Positions 14,401-26,700 of a stretch of 64,000 nucleotides of DNA are shown one piece after another. Both the position numbers and the translations under genes were made by a program. Numbering within the stretch: position 1 is the first letter of the stretch; each line of letters starts with the position of its first letter. The notes beneath the pieces are model-generated. The model was not told where the DNA came from, made no database searches, and worked only from the letters and a program-made list of their open reading frames with translations. This DNA is from Lates calcarifer (Eukaryota; Chordata; Actinopteri; Centropomidae): the NCBI RefSeq assembly GCF_001640805.2, contig NC_066833.1, forward strand, positions 8,913,215-8,977,214. Direction: 5' to 3'.

Positions 14401-14965
14401 GAGGAGCCTCTTATTTGTGCAGGGCAAAGGGAAATCACTGCCATTTGGCAAATTTGTCGAGAGGATGGGCTCTAATTTCAGCCTGGAAAGTAAGTATTTC
14501 AGCAGTCTTATCAGCATGTTCTCCACATTAACCAGCTGCATTCATCAAGTTTGTCATTTATGAATCTGTTATTTGTGCTTAAGGACCTGCCAACACAGAA
14601 AAAAAGTCCAGCAAATTAGAACTTTTCAACATTTTCTTTTCATTGCATATCGATTCAGAGGGAAAGTAAGAATTATATTCACAGAAACAAATGAATGCAT
14701 CCTCCGATGCCTCGTTATATGAGCTGCGATCATTTAACGGCCAGTAAACTCCAGGATAGTGACGGCATATTCTCAACAGTTTCTGCAGACAGCACTTCAG
14801 GGAGACAGTGTAACCAAATCATCTGCAAACACAAAAATGTTATGAGGCTACTAAAAACACAACCTGTTTTTAAAGTCATTTAACTTCCACAACAAGACAA
14901 CCATAAGTACGTTAATCAAGCAGGGAGATATTATACCAACCTGCCTGTATACCATTATGGAAGAG

Positions 14966-15842
14966 CCATGTTTATCTGTATAGCATTCAGACACAAGGCA
15001 GTTCACAGTGCATTACAGAGGCTTAGAAACACCTTCCAAACTAAGGCATTAAGACGACATTAAAGTTGCATTTAAGGGACGCTGGAAACAAGAGGACAGA
15101 TGGAAACAAAAGCAAAACCATTTAGTGCTTTCTAGACTGGTAATGGGATTTTAAAATCCATCCTTTGACACACAGGAAGCAACTACAGTGATTTAAGGAC
15201 CATTGTAATGTGCTCCAGGACTGAGGACTCTGGCAGCAGCGCTCTGAATGAACTGCAGCTGTCTGCTTGATTTATTCTTATTTTTTACCAAGACCTGTGA
15301 AGAAACCATTATGTATCTTCTTTAGACAGAAATTCTTTAATTCTTGCTCTCTGTTTAAGGTGGTAGTAGGCTGATTTTTGATGGTCTTTATGTGGCTGTT
15401 AAAGTTTAGGTCAGAGTCCATAACTACACCAAGCTTTTAAGATTTTCATCTCCTGGATTCAAGGTGAGCACTGACTCTGAATCTTTCTTTTTCAGGCCAA
15501 AAACGATTATTTCAGGTTGAGAATTCTGGCACAGCCACTCACTGATTTGTTCAATGGACTTTAATGAATGTAAGTGACTGTAGTCACATGGTGACACTGT
15601 TATATAGAGCTGTGTGTCATCTGCATATGTATGGAAAGATGTGGTATAATATTACATAACCTCAGTAAGGAGGAGCCTGTAAATGTTGAATAGAAAAGAG
15701 GCCCAAGAATGGATCCCTGAGGGACTCCATATGTGATTTTTGTTTGCTCTGATTCATGATTACCGCCTGACACAAAATAGTCCCTGTCTTGTAAATATGA
15801 CCAAATGACAATGAACAGAACACCAAACTGGAGTACAGACAA
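14966..15842 (-). mobile_element. L2-type non-LTR retrotransposon relic (3' part, reverse transcriptase)
   Basis: On the minus strand 15600-15842 encodes a reverse transcriptase core with YGVPQGSILGPL, followed after a frame break by the remains of the Y-A-D-D-T box (around 15600-15660). Downstream on the minus strand, 15100-15590 matches in order the rest of an RT C-terminal region, with many frame breaks. The end near 14966-15010 resembles the common tail of such elements (TTTATCTGTATAGCA). The 5' part of the element is absent, as usual for 5'-truncated LINEs. It is a dead copy. Family name (L2/Maui-like versus Rex-like) is from recall. Confidence 0.75.
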
Positions 15843-16235
15843 TGACGAAACGAAATGAAAGGAGTGACCTATCAGTCATTTGTTCCTACCCTCTGATAAA
15901 ATGCGTCCGTACAGTGGCAGGTTTACCAGAAACACACAGCTAATGCTTCTAATGAACAAAAGAAATCTTGAACACTCTCAACATCTCTTGTTAATGGTGT
16001 ACGTCATGCTGCAGTATGTAATGATTTACTGGTCATTCATATTAAGTATTTGTGATTAACTATCAGTTTTGAGAGCGGTGTGTTTCAGAAATCAAACCCT
16101 GTCTAAATAAAAGTCCTGCTCCTGTTTGATCTGTACGACGAGGCTTCCCAGTCTCTCAGGAAAAACACGACACGAGGAGAAGTCATTAGAGTCATCAAAA
16201 AGTAGATGCCTGGAAGCACTAAAGAAACAGTCAAA

Positions 16236-16258
16236 GTGTGTGTGTGTGTGTGTGTGTG
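16236..16258 (+). repeat. (GT)n microsatellite
   Basis: Pure GT run. Confidence 0.9.
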
Positions 16259-19200
16259 CTCTTGTATTTGTCTGTGATCCAACTTGGAAGCACTGACTAT
16301 GCTTTCGAATTAAGTTTCTTCAAAGTGAGACTGCTGTGTCATCTTAAAACTCAGATGAAGCATAAAATTTACTAACTTCATCAGTGCTTTTATTATGTCT
16401 GATTTTCTCCTATTTTCAGTTTTGCCCTGTAACCACAATCACAAACTCAGAGGTTGAGACAGAACAAGGACCTTGATTGCAGAGCAAAGCCTTTGTATTC
16501 CTATTTCTGTATGAAGTAATTGTGCGAGCTGGAAATCTCCTTAGGCTCCTTTGTTTGACATTAGCCTTGTACGTAAATCCGTTTTAATCAAGTTCCAGTG
16601 GACTTTTCTGTTAATGTGACCTATTCATGCTGAGAGAGAAGTATTTTTACGACAAAGCGAAACTGTCCTTCCTTGAACTTGCTTCAGACGCCTGACTGTA
16701 GAACTGGTACATGGTGAAATGATATAGAGCAGTGATTCACAAACAGAGGAGAGATGGTGCAGCAGTTTGACCAACAGGAAATTATGAACACAGAAAACAA
16801 ACGGCAACACATTCTGACCCGTCATCATGGCTATTACAACTGATCTTAGAACATCACTAGCTAAGAGAGTAAGTGACAGATAACCAGAGGAAACAGTGGG
16901 TAAAAGGATTACTGGTAAAAAAGAATAAGATAAAAGCAGTGGATAAACAGTTTATATAGCTCAAGGTGATGGATAAATAAAGGTCCCGTCTCTGTCGCAA
17001 ACCAACTGACAAACCTGACTTAAACACTGATAATTCACTTGTATGCAAACTTGAATTCAGCTGAAATGATCACTTTGCCAACGTCAGACAACACAGTCGC
17101 AGATTTAGAGAAAGAGGCTTTATCTGACAGTACATCTTTGTTCTCTGTGTTTGAATTATTCTCGAGCCCAGTAAACCTTTCACAAGATGGCGCCTGCATT
17201 AATATGACTGCGATACTCGATGGCACTGAGGATGTTCTACTTAATGATGTTTGATTTTCCTTGTTGTCACTTGCATAACTTAAATGTTAATTGCACAGAA
17301 GAAGGAAAATCCAATTAAAATGTACTTATTCATCAATCTGCTTTAATCCGTTACTGCCCTAAACTTGTGACATTTAGCACAACAAGCACGAGCAAGTTTT
17401 TCTCTGTAAATTCAGGAGTGTGAATATGATATTAGCTTGTCTCCCTCTAGATGCAAAATGACTCATCACCTCCTGGAGATGCAATTAAAGAATCTCATAT
17501 ATTTAACTGAGACTTGAGGTTATTGTAAGCTGGGTTCAGGCGCTGCTCAGGGAACAGATAATAACATACGTTACAATGTTGTGCTATTTTCCCCTTGATA
17601 TTGAAGCAACAGCAGCTTGTATTTCAGGTCCTGGTGGGAGAGCTGTTTGTATTGATAACTGCCTCCACGTTCCAGCAGCAGTGGCTGTTTGTAATGCTGT
17701 GGTAGATAAAATAAATAGTTTGGACTGTAATCACGGCACCATTTTACATCAAAGAGAGCTACTTATTGACTGGCCCCTGTGCCCTGAAAAGGTGCAGAGA
17801 TTACGCTGAGACAGATAATCAAGTGCAGCAGGTGGGTAGAGAATCCAGCAGGGGGGGTCACATTAAAGCCAGCAGGTGTTCTGACTCTCTGTACCTTGAT
17901 TTATAAGTGGCTATATGTTTCAACCCACACTGCAAGCCTATACTGAAGGACCATCCTTCGTCAAACAAAGACTTCTACTGACTCATTAAATGAAGTATTG
18001 ATCTGGAGGTTAACTCACTGTGCAGTATTATGTAAATTGTTGGCTGCTTTTCTTAACTGTATAAAGGAGCCTAATTTTTAAGTTGAACTTTTGTGAAAGC
18101 TTTATTGTTCCCCTAAATCACTTATATTGATGAACATCATCTGACTATTTTTTAATGTCTTTCCATTACGACTTGAAGTATGCTTGGCTGCAGCAGAGGA
18201 TTTCTAACGGAGCTAAATGACTGTGAGTGTTATCTGAGCAAAACAGGGTCTAACAGGATGAAGAGTTCTTGAGCAGGCCTTAATCCAAGTCTTCTGGGTA
18301 GAGCTGCAGCAGGACAGAGGATGATGACTTTGAAGACTTAGACTTCAACCCATCAAAACTACCAATGTTCAACAGCTGGGTGTGATTCTGCTATCAGAAT
18401 TATATGGGAATACATTTAAAGTTTTTTGTTTGATCAGTACTTTTTGGGCAAAAACGTCAGTGATTCTCCACAAGGGGGAAGTGTTTGGTCATTAGAGACA
18501 CAGCCAAGCAATAAGTCCATCTGTTTTTATGGCATTTTCAAATGTTCAATTAAGAAAAAAAACCTGACAGAGTGAAATGGAAGCAGACCTGAAGCACAGG
18601 ACTTAAATCCTGTGTGCAGTGATGAGGAGTGTGTGCATGAAACACCATATTTCCATCAAGTTTTCCATATTATTTTCATTTGAGATTCGACTCATCTCAT
18701 CACAGTGGTTTAACGGCGACCAACTTGAGAATTAGCTTCACCAACGGTTTATCTCAGTGTACCCAACTCCATATGTTCAATAATTTCATTCACCAAAAAA
18801 TAAGAGTTTTATGCACAGCAGCAAGGAAACGTTTCTTCAACTTACCTAAACTGACTCATTGTAGGACTCCTCAGATTTATCCCATGATCCCTTTGGAGAA
18901 AGACATGAAAGGATTAGCTGCTGCAGTGTTACTGTTCCACCTCCTGCAGACATGTTTGAGCTTTTACAATGAACCATATATTAGCTAAATATGATATGAA
19001 ATATGAATATGACATACTAAAAATCATCAGATAGCTCATGTTCATTTTTGTAAGATATTATCATTGTCGTTCATTTCCCTTTTTAAACATACTGTAAATG
19101 AATTTAATGTTTCTATGAATGAACAATAAATGTGTGAATAATGTGTCGTTTCTCGTGCTCTCTTCATCTCTAATACATTTTCTTTTCTGGACACAGATGA

Positions 19201-21359
19201 AATCATTTATCTCTGAAGTTACTAAGAGGACAGACAATTACATCATTTCATCTGCTACCAGCCACAAAGTCTTCCACTCTTCTACTCTTTGTTTTGAGCA
19301 AGAAATATTGAGGTCATGATATCGTGGGAAAATTAACACACAGGAAATTCCATCAGAGCTTTTCTGCAGATTTGACCATGTGACTTTTACTTTCTCTCGC
19401 TCTACAACTTTCCTTTCAGAAGGTGGTGGTGGGGTGGAGGGGGTTCCCACAGAGACACGGTTTCCCTGAACGGAGTGAGTAATAGCGCTGCTTGATTACT
19501 CTCACAGACAGGCACATTCTTGTCGACTGACATCCCACACATGCGCAGAAATGTACAGCCAGCACAATACACACACACTGTCAAAGTGCCAAGGCTGTGG
19601 ACTGGTGTGTTGCAAATGATTCCGCCTCATTTTTACCCTTCAAGGCTCATTTTGTCTCCACAAGAACAAATTTGTCAACAGGGTGAGATAATTCAGCCTG
19701 ATCTGAGAGCTGTTTCTTTTGTTTTGAATCTTTAAACAAGACAGGATGTCATTTGACTGTGCATTTATTTACATTTTCTATATATTTAATGTTAATTCTT
19801 ACTATTTATATGTACATATGCTACAGCCAGACATCTTAAAACCAGCTGACCATACATCTCAGACTGTATAATATAGTACAAACAAAATGACTATTGCATC
19901 TTCTTAACTGGCTAATTTGAGAAAACAAAATGCATTGTGGGGGAAACATAACACTGGCTAGGTTACTCTTAAAACTCTTTAAACATATCAGATATATAAT
20001 GCCCAAAATACTGGCACCTATGAATCAAAGTGTGGTTAAAGATAAGCAACAAGTTTAGGGGAACAACATGCTAATAGCATAGGTTAGCGTAGCTTTAACC
20101 TGCATGTTTAGCATGTTTACACCACAAGCTGTGACTGGAAAACATGTCAGCAAACACTTGCTTATGTTTACATCCAGCAGACGCAGAGCAACATTAGCAT
20201 TCACTACATTTTTGTCCAAATGTTAATCTAATACTCCATCTCCTTTTAGCTCTGTGTTGGTCTCCAACCAAAACAGACATAAACCTTAACTGCTATAGAG
20301 GAATGAATAAAATTTACAGGAAACAGCTGCTGTTTGGAAAATCACACATATCCAATGAGCTTTAAACCTCTCAAGGTACTGCTTGATATCACTCCATGTA
20401 AAATGGAACAGTCATAGTTTACTCAGGGTGGTTGATGTGATTTCAGTGACTCATAAAGTTAATAACATCTCAGCTATCTTAAAGACATCTTTATAGTGAT
20501 ACAGCACTTTAAATCTTTTTTATTATTTTACTCCAAACCTTTATTTGCCAAAGGAAGGTGGACTTAGCATCTTTGCCCTTTTCCTACTCTGCATCACACT
20601 CTCAAAGTCCCAGACAGTCACTCCTGGGAGCTGACCAGTATGACCACTGTCTACTGCTGCTGGCTGTTTACGAGCTCCATGAGAGCAGTTGGGGTTTAGG
20701 AGGCTGGCTTGATGGCACCTCAGCGTCCCTTCAGGGAGCGGAAACAAATATTAACTTTCCCTGCACAGATTTTCCCAGCTGTTCTGGGGAGTTGAAGCAA
20801 GACCCCCTGTCACTGTCTTGTCTGGAAACAGAGCTTGTCTTGGCAACTGAGGATAGCACAAAAAGTTTGAGCATGGTTATCAGTTTGGGAACAATTTGCA
20901 TTATCTCTCACTTTCTTTAACAGCACTTGGAGTTTATAAAAAATACAAACATGATTCAGTTGATTAGTTGAACCATTTTAACAGTCACATTTATCTAAAA
21001 GCCAAAACCCTCCGTCAAGACTTTGAGTATCTGCAGTTACAGTTTTTAACAGCATTAGTTCTGGCTTAGAAAAAGACTGATGATAGTCAGTGACTGTGGA
21101 ACACTCTGAATCAGTGGTGATTCAAAATAAGCTCATGTGGCACGGTTGTTGAGCATCTCAACATTTACTTTACTCCTACCAAACGAGAATCAGTCAGATC
21201 AGGCACTGATTCTGGATCATAACCCAGCTGGTTTTCAGTTTCACCCCAGAGGTGTTCAGGTGCTGTCTGCAGGTGAGGCGAGTTCTGCCTTACCAAAGAG
21301 CAAAAACAACATCTTTATGGACGAAGCTTTGTGCAGCGGGAACTTGCTATTGCTAGCAG

Positions 21360-21425
21360 CCGATTAGCATAGCTTGGGTCAAAGACTGGAAGCTGGGGGA
21401 AACAGCTAGCCTGGTTCTGTCGTGT
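21360..21425. mobile_element. Small MITE fragment
   Basis: AGACTGGAAGCTGGGGGAAA then CAGCTAGCCTGGTTCTGTC matches the internal block of the MITE family found at 62.2 kb. Too short to define ends. Confidence 0.35.
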
Positions 21426-21539
21426 GTAAAAATGACAGTTGTTTTCTTTTACAATATATTTCTGTTCACCTTGATATCTAAACGTTGAGGTTTAAACTCT
21501 GTAGCTCAGTTTATCATGGCCGTTCCATCTAAAGACCAG

Positions 21540-21640
21540 TCAGATACATTTTATTTATAAATCCTCAAATCACAGATTTGCATCAGAGGGCTTTACAACC
21601 CGTTCAACACACGACACCCATCTCTGAACTCTGCTTTGGA
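21540..21640 (+). repeat. Interspersed repeat fragment (TTTATTTATAAA type)
   Basis: ACATTTTATTTATAAATCCT followed by AAATCACAGATTTGCATCAG and AGGGCTTTACAA is typical of the tails of fish repeats that share this opening. Class uncertain. Confidence 0.35.
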
Positions 21641-22450
21641 CGAGGAAAAGCTCGTCTAAATTGCCGTGCCCGACAGTGAAAGCGTGAATTTTTACTCTGC
21701 GTGACCCCCGACTGTGCATCAAATCCTCAGCCTTGGCAGCAGAGCAGCCATCCATATTTACTGTACATAAATCCAATGTGGTATTTAACACAGTGTAATG
21801 AATTCATTCAGGTTATGAAAGTGTGGGGTGCGAAGGTGCTGGCAGACTATAATTTCAGCGAATACGAAGCAACTTGAAGCTAAATTACGCCGTGTGTCAG
21901 CAGCAGAGGCCCAGAGGAGCTGAAAGGTGTTTCACAGCATCTCCAAAGCCCATTACTCAGGTACAAATTTCCTGAATGAAACAGACAGCTGAGTCCAGGT
22001 AATGGGCTCCAGATGAAAATTTCTCATCACCGTGAGATGAATTGCTGCGGATTAAAGTGTTGTTGAGAGGTTGAAAAGATGCAACCTGGGGCCCGCTCCC
22101 TACACTTCATCAGCTCCCCAGAGAGAGGGAGACTGTGCCTGATCAACAGCAGGACCAAGTCCTCAGCTGAGACGCCCGAGAGGACAGGGTGTCCACAATC
22201 CTATATTATTATTCTTCTTATTTTCATTATTATCATGAGAGCATTTAGTTGCACTCTTTGTTTGGTAAAAGTCATCACAGAGGGATGATATGATAAAAAT
22301 AACCTCAGTGGTTTTCTGATTCCTCAGGAAACGGTCTGACTCAGGGGAAATATTTTATTTCGTTATGATTAAGTGTTCCTCCGGGAAATTATTGGGAATT
22401 TCAATTTCATAGCTCCTGCAGACTGCATGGTGTTATCACACGGAAGTACG

Positions 22451-22454
<4 letters not shown>

Positions 22455-22483
<29 letters not shown>
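22455..22483 (+). repeat. (CA)n microsatellite just upstream of tfpi exon 1
   Basis: Pure CA run ending 80 bases before the tfpi ATG, so it lies in the 5' untranslated region or core promoter; length changes here could affect expression. Confidence 0.9.
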
Positions 22484-22485
<2 letters not shown>

Positions 22486-22529
22486 AACTTCAGCCCTTCA
22501 ACTTGATGAAGTTTCCCCTCTAAACTTTA

Positions 22530-22850
22530 CATTCAGCGCGGATCAGCCCTCCGTTCAGCAGCATGGCTCTGACCAGCAAGCGGTGGATTCTGTGCGTCGT
22601 TTCGCTCTCATGTGTCGTCCGTCTCGGGTGTGGCAGAAGAAACAGACAAGGTAAGATGATGGTGAATGTGTGTGCAGATGATTATTTTCACTTTGTTCAC
22701 TTTGTGGGAGCTGCTGCGCGGCGGCAGCGCGGCAACGTTTTCCTCCCGAAACTCGTGCGTAAAATGGAACCGACGCCAAACTTCGTTCACATCAGTTTAA
22801 TATTTACTCGTCGAATATTCGCTGTTTTTGCTGATATTTGTTGAGTAAAG
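22530..22850 (+). promoter_or_regulatory. CpG-rich region around tfpi coding exon 1
   Basis: CpG density rises sharply against the surrounding AT-rich DNA, covering the ATG exon and the first 200 bases of intron 1 (for example GCTGCGCGGCGGCAGCGCGG near 22711-22730). This fits a promoter-proximal region. No TATA box is evident just upstream, where a CA microsatellite sits instead. The transcription start cannot be placed. Confidence 0.4.
22563..22650 (+). CDS. tfpi: tfpi coding exon 1: signal peptide
   Basis: Encodes 29 residues plus the first base of codon 30. The ATG sits in a fair Kozak context (GCAGC-ATG-G), and an in-frame TAA at 22521-22523 rules out a longer N-terminus from unspliced upstream sequence. 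The peptide has a basic n-region (K6, R7), a hydrophobic core of about residues 8-19 (WILCVVSLSCVV) and small residues before an RRNRQ stretch, so cleavage near residue 24 is likely. The exon ends in AAG followed by GTAAGA, a strong donor, leaving phase 1. The single Arg inside the late core is slightly unusual for a signal peptide. Non-coding upstream exons, as in mammalian TFPI, could exist but are not identifiable here. Confidence 0.8.
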
Positions 22851-23700
22851 TTTTTCAAGCTTTTCAAATGAACAGCTGCGCTTCACAGACTCGTTCCATT
22901 GACTTCAGCTGGTAAAATAACTGCTTACTGTATTTGAACGGTTTGATATAACACCTCTCAAACCAACAACACACACTCCCTACTTCACCCAGCGCTTTAA
23001 CTGAGACCCTGCTCGGTATCAACGCCACAGCTGATCCACTGCTTGGTTTGTTTTGCTGTGCCGGAGGCCCTTGTTAGTGTGGGGAGAGCTGTGGCGTCAG
23101 TCGGGGCCAAAGTCCAGCTCGACAGCAGTTCTCATACCGGCCACGACCCACACCTGAACCGCCTGGCACCTCCTCCTGTCCTGTCATGTCGCAACAGCAG
23201 CCTGCCGGCCGTAATGAGGCTGCCGGGGTCGGGTGTTACAGATCCAGGCAGCTACAAAGGTCTGAGAGGAGGCAGATCTGGTCCAAAGTGGAGCAGGGAC
23301 TGTAACACTCCTCTGCCTCCATCCCCGAGAGCAAACACCCAGCTCTGACTTGGCTGTAGCCATGCAGTCAAGAGGAGAGTAGATAAAGGTCATTCTGACA
23401 GTCAGGTCAGATCCTGGAGAGGTTTGGTGATGAACTGTCACATTCACTGTCAGCCTGTAGTGTCAGTAAGTTCCTCTCTTATCTCTCAGCCAGTTTGTGC
23501 ATCATTTCCTCGTATGGAAAGAACATTTACAGTCTATAAGCAGAGTTGGTGATAAGAAGCAAAGCCTGAAAACTGAGGTCAAAAAGTGACACATTTTCAT
23601 TTTCAGAAACATTTTACAGATAATTATCAAAAGCAATGTCTCAGTGGTTCAGAGACAGGTCCAGAAGATTTTCCAATATTTATGTAAGAAATGACATCTG

Positions 23701-23742
<42 letters not shown>

Positions 23743-26700
23743 CTGCTGGTCACAGCAGCACCAAAACCTTTTCATTTGTTAGAGAATGAATGTTCTCCTC
23801 AGAGCTGTACTCTAAGTTAGATTCATTATTACATTTGTGTAAACTAAACATTGTGTGTAACTTTGTCGCCTTCTTTAATAACCTTAACTTCTGTTCAAGC
23901 AGTTTGTTCCTGCAACAACACAAATATTCTTCATACAGATTCCATAAATTCTATTTATTCTTTCTCTTAACTTCTTATTTAATGATACACACTAAGTCGG
24001 ATATTTTATAGTTGAGACATGAGCTTGTCAGTGCCCTCTGGTGGTGATACTATGTAATGCAGACTTTTCAGTGATGGTGAACGCGCTCAGAGCGGCCTGG
24101 CCAATTTCTGTGATCAGGTTTTGGTTTGATTTGCTGTATCTTATATAACTACGCTGACTAAATGAGAGTTTGGTCGACGAGCAGCTTTTAACTGTTGTCA
24201 CTGGTAGTTCTGTCCATTGAGGAGTGAAGGTAGATATTTCATGGTGCTGGTATAATGCTGTTGTGTTGTGGAGAGCAAACACCACACAGCAGAACACACT
24301 GTATCTGATCTGAATACATCTGAATGTATCTGAGTTATACTCATTAAAGGAACGAATATTTTCATTCCCTTTCCTTAAGCAAGCATTTAACGTCTAAAAG
24401 CCACCAGCTGACATTTATCGATGGTTAACATTTGCAAACAACGCACGTTCATCGCATTTTAACCTTAAAGTACATAAGGATAAATATGCTGAGTGTTTAA
24501 ATATTCCAAACAAAAATTGAACCTCCAGGCAGTATCAGAAAAACACATTACCAATTATATTCGTCCTCCATCGGAGATAAGAGCATGCAGTCGGTAAATA
24601 CACAAAGGCAGTTTGGGTGACTTACGTTCCAGCGGCCTCCAACAGGGTTTTGCTCATAGAGGAACGTTAGTTTTTACTATTTGCATATCATTTAGGTGCA
24701 CTTGAGAGGTAAAACAATGAAGGAGTCATTGAGACTCTTTGCAACTTAACATCACTATCACTGGTGCAGGGTGCTGGTAGCTTCACTAATCGTCTCACAG
24801 AGGCGTAAACATTGTGTCTCATTAATTTGTGCAGAAATTTAATTAGATGTTCACTTGCTGTTTGAAGTAGTCCTTTTATTAGGAAGCCTCGGGCCATAGA
24901 CAGAGAACACTGTGTAGCATGTGCCATCTTAATTAGCATTTGCAATAAGGGGGAGACTTGAGAAAAGCACTGACCTGAACTGTCACTAAAAACCATTTTA
25001 CCATTAGATGAATACACCTATAACTGGGAAGTGTGGACACTTCTCTGCCTCGCCCATTATGAGCTGTAAGTTAATGTTTTCTGGGCTCACCAGTGAGCAG
25101 ACATTTCTTTCTTTTAATGAGAAACTGTCTGTTTCATCTCAACATGAATCTCACCTAGAAACAATTTCACTGCAGCTGAAGCAGTGGACACTCTGCCATT
25201 ATAATGCTCACGTTTAATGGAAAAAAATTGCATAAAATTTTCTCTAAATGGTGCAATTCACTTTTCTCTGTTTGCTCTCTGTTTGCACTCCCACTTTCTG
25301 TTTGAGTAAAGTCTCTGCCTTTGGTGCTCGATGTTTGTTGAGTCTTGTTTGTTTGCTCCAGTTTTAATTGATACTTTTTACAGATTCTGAGTGTGTTTTC
25401 CGTGTCAGCATTTTAATTATTTTAAAGTTGTGAGCGACTGCTGCATCGCTCGAGTCGAGGACATGAGAATCTGAGAGACGAGGCTGTTTGATCAGTTTTA
25501 CTGGGTTGGCTGTAACGTAAGTCAACTTAACTCAATTAGTTTTTTGCTCTGCACTGAGTTCACTGTTTTAAACTCTTCACTCAGTCAGTTCAGCAGCAGT
25601 CACTTTAGCTTCAAAACGCACACAAAGACCACAACTTTCAAAATTCATGAGCAGCTTTCTCACTCATACTCAACCACCACCAAACATTCATGTATTTCAA
25701 TTCCATTTTACACATTTACACACTGTGGTAAGAATCTAAACCATAACACAAGAGCATCGCTGTGTGCTGCCACATCTATATCTAAAAAGAAATGAAAACC
25801 TTTTTAGAGCCACTTGGACTTAAGAGTGGACATGGGAAAGCCCTCTACATACTTTGACTAACGATTGAAACTGGACTTGGACTTTCCATCTGGACTTGAG
25901 TCTTTGCTTGGACTTGATTCAAAAGACTTAAGGCAGACAACCTTATTTCTTTTGTAGACTTAATGGTTTTGTGTTTGTTGGTTTTTGGCTGAAATCAGCT
26001 GAGTCAGGACAGTAATATGTAATCTTTGCTGTAATCAAGCTGCTTCGTTCACCACCAAGAATCTCAGGAGGACACATCATTATGAAATGGAAATGCAGAC
26101 TTGATTGAATCCCATTGGTGCATGTGGCCCAGTTTAGACGTTCCCAGTTTGCTCCCAACACAGCGTCACTGTAGGTTACTGTACGTCTCAGAGGTAAAGG
26201 GTAGAACGCCGCTGAAGGCAAAGCCTCCAGCTAATACACTGACAGTCTAGTTAGCATGTTTTTGTTGTCTCTGTCTTTTTCTCTCACCATTTCAGTGAAT
26301 TAGAGTGAGTGTACAGTGTATCTTCCTGCTTAGTTAATATATAATATGTGTACTAATGCTGCATATGACTACACAAATAGATAAAGATGGCCCACAGCTG
26401 TTTGGGAGCTGTGACCTCATTATGACACTTGAATTATGTAATGCAACTGATTGGGAACAATTTGTGTTTTTTCTTCTTTAACAACTATCGAGTGTCACAA
26501 ACAGTCGAGTTCAGAGTCCTCGCTGATTCATGTGCTGCAGCAGAGAAGATAAAGGACGTCTTGACGAATGCTGGGTCGCACTGGATGAGTGATAATTTGG
26601 GCATGAGTGGGAGTAACGAAACAAAGACAAGAATACAGCAGATATACGACGTCTGCTGAAGAGATTTTCTGAACAACATACAAGTAGCAGTAACAGTAGC

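Larger units (their letters stand above)
10624..14965. other. Intergenic DNA without recognised gene
   Basis: Two microsatellites in inverted orientation (11.1 and 11.4 kb) and otherwise AT-rich unique sequence. Open frames of 114-115 codons at 10.6-11.2 kb overlap each other in different frames and run into the GT repeat; neither looks coding. Confidence 0.6.
15843..22452. other. Intergenic DNA upstream of tfpi
   Basis: No recognised gene. Holds a GT microsatellite, a repeat fragment and a small MITE piece at 21.4-21.6 kb. Non-coding 5' exons of tfpi could lie here but cannot be called from sequence alone. Confidence 0.55.

Noticed and set aside
17039..17254. 71-codon + frame with balanced composition
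   Set aside because: No domain, no splice context, no second exon nearby; could be a repeat relic but nothing confirms it.
17576..17809. 77-codon + frame with several cysteines
   Set aside because: Cysteine spacing fits no known domain and flanks show no splice logic.
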